From the NCBI GenBank assembly GCA_946185485.1, contig CAMHJQ010000016.1:1-64000 (forward strand): a DNA stretch of 64,000 bases. The letters are read 5' to 3'. Position 1 is the stretch's first letter. Each line of letters begins with the position of its first letter. Shown here piece after piece: positions 61,028 through 64,000 of this stretch. A program made the position numbers and the translations under genes. The stretch is from an uncultured Prevotellaceae bacterium (GTDB lineage Bacteria > Bacteroidota > Bacteroidia > Bacteroidales > Bacteroidaceae). A model generated the notes under the pieces. The model worked only from the letters and a program-made list of their open reading frames with translations. It was not told the origin of the DNA and searched no databases.

Positions 61028-63031
61028 TTAGGGCGTAGCCCGCTTTACGTATTCTATACCCAGCTTCTTGGCGCGGTCGGCATTGCGGTTCTGCAAGCGC
61101 TTCTTGTCCTTGTCCGCCTTCTGCTGGATGATTTCACGAGGTTTCTGCCTGTTGCGCGGCTCCTGTGTCAGTTTCCAGCGCTGAGTGATATCCCACTTGG
61201 CCTTACACTCCACTGACTGTGAGTAGTAATAGACATCTTCTGGCTGCAGGTCTGCATCATAATTACCAGTATCCCAGCAGTTATTACCATTGCTGTCGAC
61301 AAAAGCCCGTGCATAATAGGTTCCCGGATCAATATAGAAGAAGGTAGCCTCACCATTCTTATCGGCACGTACCTGTCGTACACATTTGTCACTTTTGTCG
61401 AGCAACTGTACTACTATGGCCGTATCACGAAGTCCTGTCAGTTCGAAGGTCAGTGTAGAGAATTCGTCCAATGACTTGACTTTGATGCCTTGCTTGACAG
61501 GCTTTGATGCCAGGCCGTAGATGTCGATAAAGGCGGCAGAATCAACCTCCAGGCTGTATTCCGTATCAGGATGCCATTCGGCTATAAGCTGATAGTGACG
61601 TGGCGTTGAGCCTTGCTGACGGAAGTCGAAGGGAGCCCGGTACCAAAGAGTGTCTATCTTTGAATATAGGTGTATAGCCGTAGTATCCATGTGCTGCAGC
61701 GGCGTTGGCGCTTCTATGAAAATGACACTTGATGGATTCATGGATGATGGCAGGTTATACTTGACATTCAACGGCTTGGGAGGATAAATACTGTCGTAAG
61801 GCAGGTCTTTCTTTTTCTTCTTCTGCTGTTCTTTCTGCCAATCTTCCACCTCTTTCTGCAGATTCTTCAGTCGTTTCTGATAAGGCACCTTGGCAATAGC
61901 CTCAATGGTATCTGTCTGGCTGACGAGCACGCCCATCGAGTCGGTTTTCATGTACTGCATGGAGAACTCCAAGGTATCCTTATTGACGAGCAATGTGTCA
62001 CGAAGCCAATAGGCAAGTGTATCGTTTTTCTGGCTACTCTCTATGATAAATGCGGAGTCTGCATCAAAATTCAAGCCTTTGATAACCGGCAGTTCAGGAT
62101 GACCATAGCTAAAGAAGATATCTATTTTGTTCGGCTCTTTTCGCTCCGTCTTCAAAAGATAACGGTCCGTTTGTACTTCCTTAAAAGCCAGCATCACGAT
62201 ATCGTCAGGATAATAATGAATGTAAGGAACCTGCACGATATTATCGATATGCAGGGAGTCCCGCCAAATAGTATCCTGGCGTACATCGGGCTTGGAAGAA
62301 GTCTGGTAGGCGGTGTGCGAAAAGGCTATCATCTCGCTTTTCTGCGTAAACTTATAGTCTCCGTCGGCATCCTGTAAAGCATAGACGCGATACTCGCCGG
62401 GAGCCACTCCCTTGATGACAAAATGTCCCGTTCCATCGGTACGTCCAATGCGCATCAACGGTTCTTTACGAAAAACGGAATCGGCGAGGTTGTCGTACAA
62501 TCCTACTGAAATGCCTTTGACGGCTTCCAGGTTAGAAGCATCAATGACATAGCCGGAGACCTCGAAAGTGTCGATTTGCTCACCGGTAGAGAAGGTGTAG
62601 GTGTAATTGCCCAAAGGGTTACCCTCGTTATTATCGGTGATGGCATCGCTAAAGTCGACCGTATACGTCGTATTGGGCTTCAACGAGTCCTTCAGTTCAA
62701 CAACAATCTTTTTTCCTGCTGCCTTGATTTCGGGCATCTCCAGTTGCGGGGGCGACACCATGACACTCTGCGTCGGGTCTTCAAGCTTGATGTATTCGTC
62801 AAAATAGATGGTAATCTTCTTGGTGGTCACATTGACAGCCTGGTCGGCGGGCATACAACCAAGAATACGCGGAGGATCGTCATCGAACCACCCTCCGTCA
62901 GGCGAACCCATACGAGCACAGCTCGAAATGAGGAATGAAAGGAACGAAAGGAATGAAAGAAATGAAAGGAATGAGGAATGGGAAATGAAGAAATAGGCTA
63001 CACTGTTGTGGCGAGCCGTATTTTTCCTCAT
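61028..63031 (-). CDS. Ig-like-domain lipoprotein with repeat-encoded signal peptide
   Basis: 667 residues from the ATG at 63031 (MRKNTARHN); ATG codons at 63052 and 63091 are alternatives. The signal peptide core is SFLSFLSFLSFLSFLISSC, a lipobox with Cys38, encoded by a 9-bp tandem repeat. The mature protein starts with a SbsA-type Ig domain (PPRILGCMPADQAVNVTTKK, ITIYFDEYIKLED, PNTTYTVDFSDAI, YTYTFSTG), then a carboxypeptidase-regulatory-like domain (VSGYVIDASNLEAVKGISVG). Later parts are beta-rich with a lysine-rich coil (KEVEDWQKEQQKKKKKDL). This is the DUF4369-like/Ig envelope lipoprotein type common in Bacteroidales; function unknown. Its 5' end may overlap the 3' end of the GH3-type gene. 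Confidence 0.8.
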   Translation of the reverse strand: MRKNTARHNSVAYFFISHSSFLSFLSFLSFLSFLISSCARMGSPDGGWFDDDPPRILGCMPADQAVNVTTKKITIYFDEYIKLEDPTQSVMVSPPQLEMPEIKAAGKKIVVELKDSLKPNTTYTVDFSDAITDNNEGNPLGNYTYTFSTGEQIDTFEVSGYVIDASNLEAVKGISVGLYDNLADSVFRKEPLMRIGRTDGTGHFVIKGVAPGEYRVYALQDADGDYKFTQKSEMIAFSHTAYQTSSKPDVRQDTIWRDSLHIDNIVQVPYIHYYPDDIVMLAFKEVQTDRYLLKTERKEPNKIDIFFSYGHPELPVIKGLNFDADSAFIIESSQKNDTLAYWLRDTLLVNKDTLEFSMQYMKTDSMGVLVSQTDTIEAIAKVPYQKRLKNLQKEVEDWQKEQQKKKKKDLPYDSIYPPKPLNVKYNLPSSMNPSSVIFIEAPTPLQHMDTTAIHLYSKIDTLWYRAPFDFRQQGSTPRHYQLIAEWHPDTEYSLEVDSAAFIDIYGLASKPVKQGIKVKSLDEFSTLTFELTGLRDTAIVVQLLDKSDKCVRQVRADKNGEATFFYIDPGTYYARAFVDSNGNNCWDTGNYDADLQPEDVYYYSQSVECKAKWDITQRWKLTQEPRNRQKPREIIQQKADKDKKRLQNRNADRAKKLGIEYVKRATP
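62932..62976. repeat. 9-bp tandem repeat (ttcctttca) in the lipoprotein signal peptide
   Basis: About five copies of tgaaaggaa-type units (plus strand) with small variations, encoding the LSF repeats. Related purine-rich units (gaaatgaag, aatgaaaga) continue at 62980-62993 and 63045-63095. Confidence 0.8.
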
Positions 63032-63056
63032 GGGATGACAACATTTCTTCATTTCA

Positions 63057-64000
63057 TCATTTACATTTCTTATTTCCTTCATTTCTTTCATTTAACTGCA
63101 ATAGTTGTTCTATGTGTTTACGCGAATTGCTCAATCTGGGCACCTTGTGCTGGCCTCCCAATTTACCCTGCTGTTTCAGCCAATCGTTGAACAAGCCCGA
63201 ACGCGCCTCGAGGATTTCCAGGTGCTGCAACGTAATGTCTTTGTAGCGCTTGGCTTCATAGTCGCTGTTCAGCAGCTGAAGCCTCTGGTCCAGTATGTCC
63301 GCAAACTGTGCCAGGTCGCTTGGCGGCTTGGAGAACTCTATGAGCCACTGGTGACGGCACTTGGCCTGCGCATCCATAAACACGGGGGCTGCCGTATATT
63401 CCAGCACCTCGGCACCTGTTTGCTCGCAAGCGTATGCCAAACCCTGTTCGGCATTGTCGACGATGAGTTCCTCACCAAAGGCATTGATAAAGCTCTTGGT
63501 ACGTCCGGAAATGACAAACTTATAAGGATTGGTGGACGTGAAGCGGATGGTGTCGCCTATCATATAGCGCCACAAGCCACACGACGTCGATATGAGCATC
63601 GCATAGTTCTTGTCTTTCTCCACGCCCCAAAGGGGTACTATCTTGTTCTCTCCGGTTTTGCCGGAGAGTTCTTGGAACTCATAGAAGACGTCATAATCCA
63701 GCATCAGCATCATGGCCTTGTCCGCCGGGTCGTCCTGCAAGCCAAAGAATCCTTCGCTGGCATTAAACGTCTCCATATAGTGCATGCGAGGGGTGGTAAT
63801 CAGTTGTTCGTACTGCTTGCGGTAAGGCGTAAAGGCCACGCCACCATGGAAGAACACCTCCAAGTTGGGCCAGACCTCCTCAAGATGCGTTTTTCCCGTC
63901 ATCTCCATCATACAGGTAAGCACGGAAAGCATCCACGAGGGCACACCAGAGATGTTTGTCACATTCTTGTTCATCGCCTCCCGGGCTATCCGCTCGCGCT
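63057..64000 (-). CDS. GH3 auxin-responsive-promoter family acyl-adenylating enzyme (5' end beyond the window)
   Basis: The frame stays open to the right edge (RERIARE precedes MNKNVTNISGVPSWML), so this is the C-terminal part; the ATG at 63974 is internal. Blocks of the plant GH3/JAR1-like family: NISGVPSWM, GGVAFTPYRKQYEQL, NASEGFFGLQDDP, YMIGDTIRFTS, KFVISGRTKSFINAFGEEL, and SRKHIEQLLQL. These proteins activate carboxylic acids with ATP and join them to amino acids or amines; substrates in Bacteroidetes are unknown. The C-terminal tail (NERNEGNKKCK) is encoded by purine-rich repeats that run on into the next gene. Confidence 0.85.
   Translation of the reverse strand, partial: RERIAREAMNKNVTNISGVPSWMLSVLTCMMEMTGKTHLEEVWPNLEVFFHGGVAFTPYRKQYEQLITTPRMHYMETFNASEGFFGLQDDPADKAMMLMLDYDVFYEFQELSGKTGENKIVPLWGVEKDKNYAMLISTSCGLWRYMIGDTIRFTSTNPYKFVISGRTKSFINAFGEELIVDNAEQGLAYACEQTGAEVLEYTAAPVFMDAQAKCRHQWLIEFSKPPSDLAQFADILDQRLQLLNSDYEAKRYKDITLQHLEILEARSGLFNDWLKQQGKLGGQHKVPRLSNSRKHIEQLLQLNERNEGNKKCK

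Overview
The window is a chromosomal stretch from a Bacteroidales bacterium, most likely a Prevotella-type (Prevotella/Segatella/Xylanibacter) rumen or gut anaerobe. The evidence is the promoter style (the Bacteroidetes -7 box TAnnTTTG, often followed by C, stands ahead of many genes and in three places has a TTTG -33 box 19-20 bp upstream), a three-gene fumarate reductase operon of Bacteroides order (frdC-frdA-frdB), dense secreted glycoside hydrolases, and lipoproteins with Bacteroidetes-type signal peptides. I see no rRNA, tRNA, CRISPR array, transposase or phage gene.

Layout. 1-5 kb is an AT-richer accessory zone: a DUF2683/YafQ-type toxin-antitoxin pair bracketed by 44-bp direct repeats, a beta-barrel protein, an orphan lipoprotein, an acyltransferase, a possible 300-nt structured RNA, and a remnant of a TPR gene. 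5-12.5 kb has trhA-like and sufE genes, a GH8 exo-oligoxylanase-like enzyme, a small secreted protein, a CDF metal exporter, a GH31 alpha-xylosidase and an EamA transporter. 12.6-14.1 kb is a second small accessory patch with a DUF4160/DUF2442 pair. 14.1-22.4 kb is core: frdCAB, sufB, priA, upp.

22.4-37.3 kb is a five-gene minus-strand operon of very large secreted hydrolases with ATGA overlaps or gaps of a few bases: GH140 (apiosidase-like), GH78 rhamnosidase fused to a BNR propeller, a GH138-like alpha-galacturonidase, a GH137-like propeller fused to GH2, and a shortened GH2 beta-galactosidase. This set resembles the enzymes that Bacteroides uses on chain A of rhamnogalacturonan II, but no SusC/SusD pair or regulator is present. 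Several of these genes carry palindromic or low-complexity inserts in frame.

37.7-49.8 kb returns to core metabolism (topA-aroK, speA), a tandem pair of histidine phosphatases of which one has lost catalytic residues, a GH3 enzyme and cstA. 49.9-57.4 kb is a xylan locus: a divergent SASA esterase, then one apparent operon of GPH symporter, GH10 xylanase, cytoplasmic GH43 xylosidase, an ECF sigma factor whose gene overlaps both neighbours, and a CE15 glucuronoyl esterase. The likely flow is xylan cut outside by GH10 and CE15, oligomers imported by the symporter, and xylose released inside by GH43. 57.4-64 kb holds a CobD-like enzyme with an ABC ATPase, a PD-(D/E)XK nuclease, a DUF3108 protein, an Ig-like lipoprotein and a GH3-auxin-type acyl-adenylating enzyme cut by the window edge.

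The most unusual items are the ECF sigma factor embedded in the xylan operon, the candidate structured RNA at 4.2-4.5 kb, the RG-II-like operon with repeats inserted in its coding sequence, and several families of dispersed short repeats, four of them with the same 22-bp period. All functional calls come from reading motifs by eye; no database search was run.
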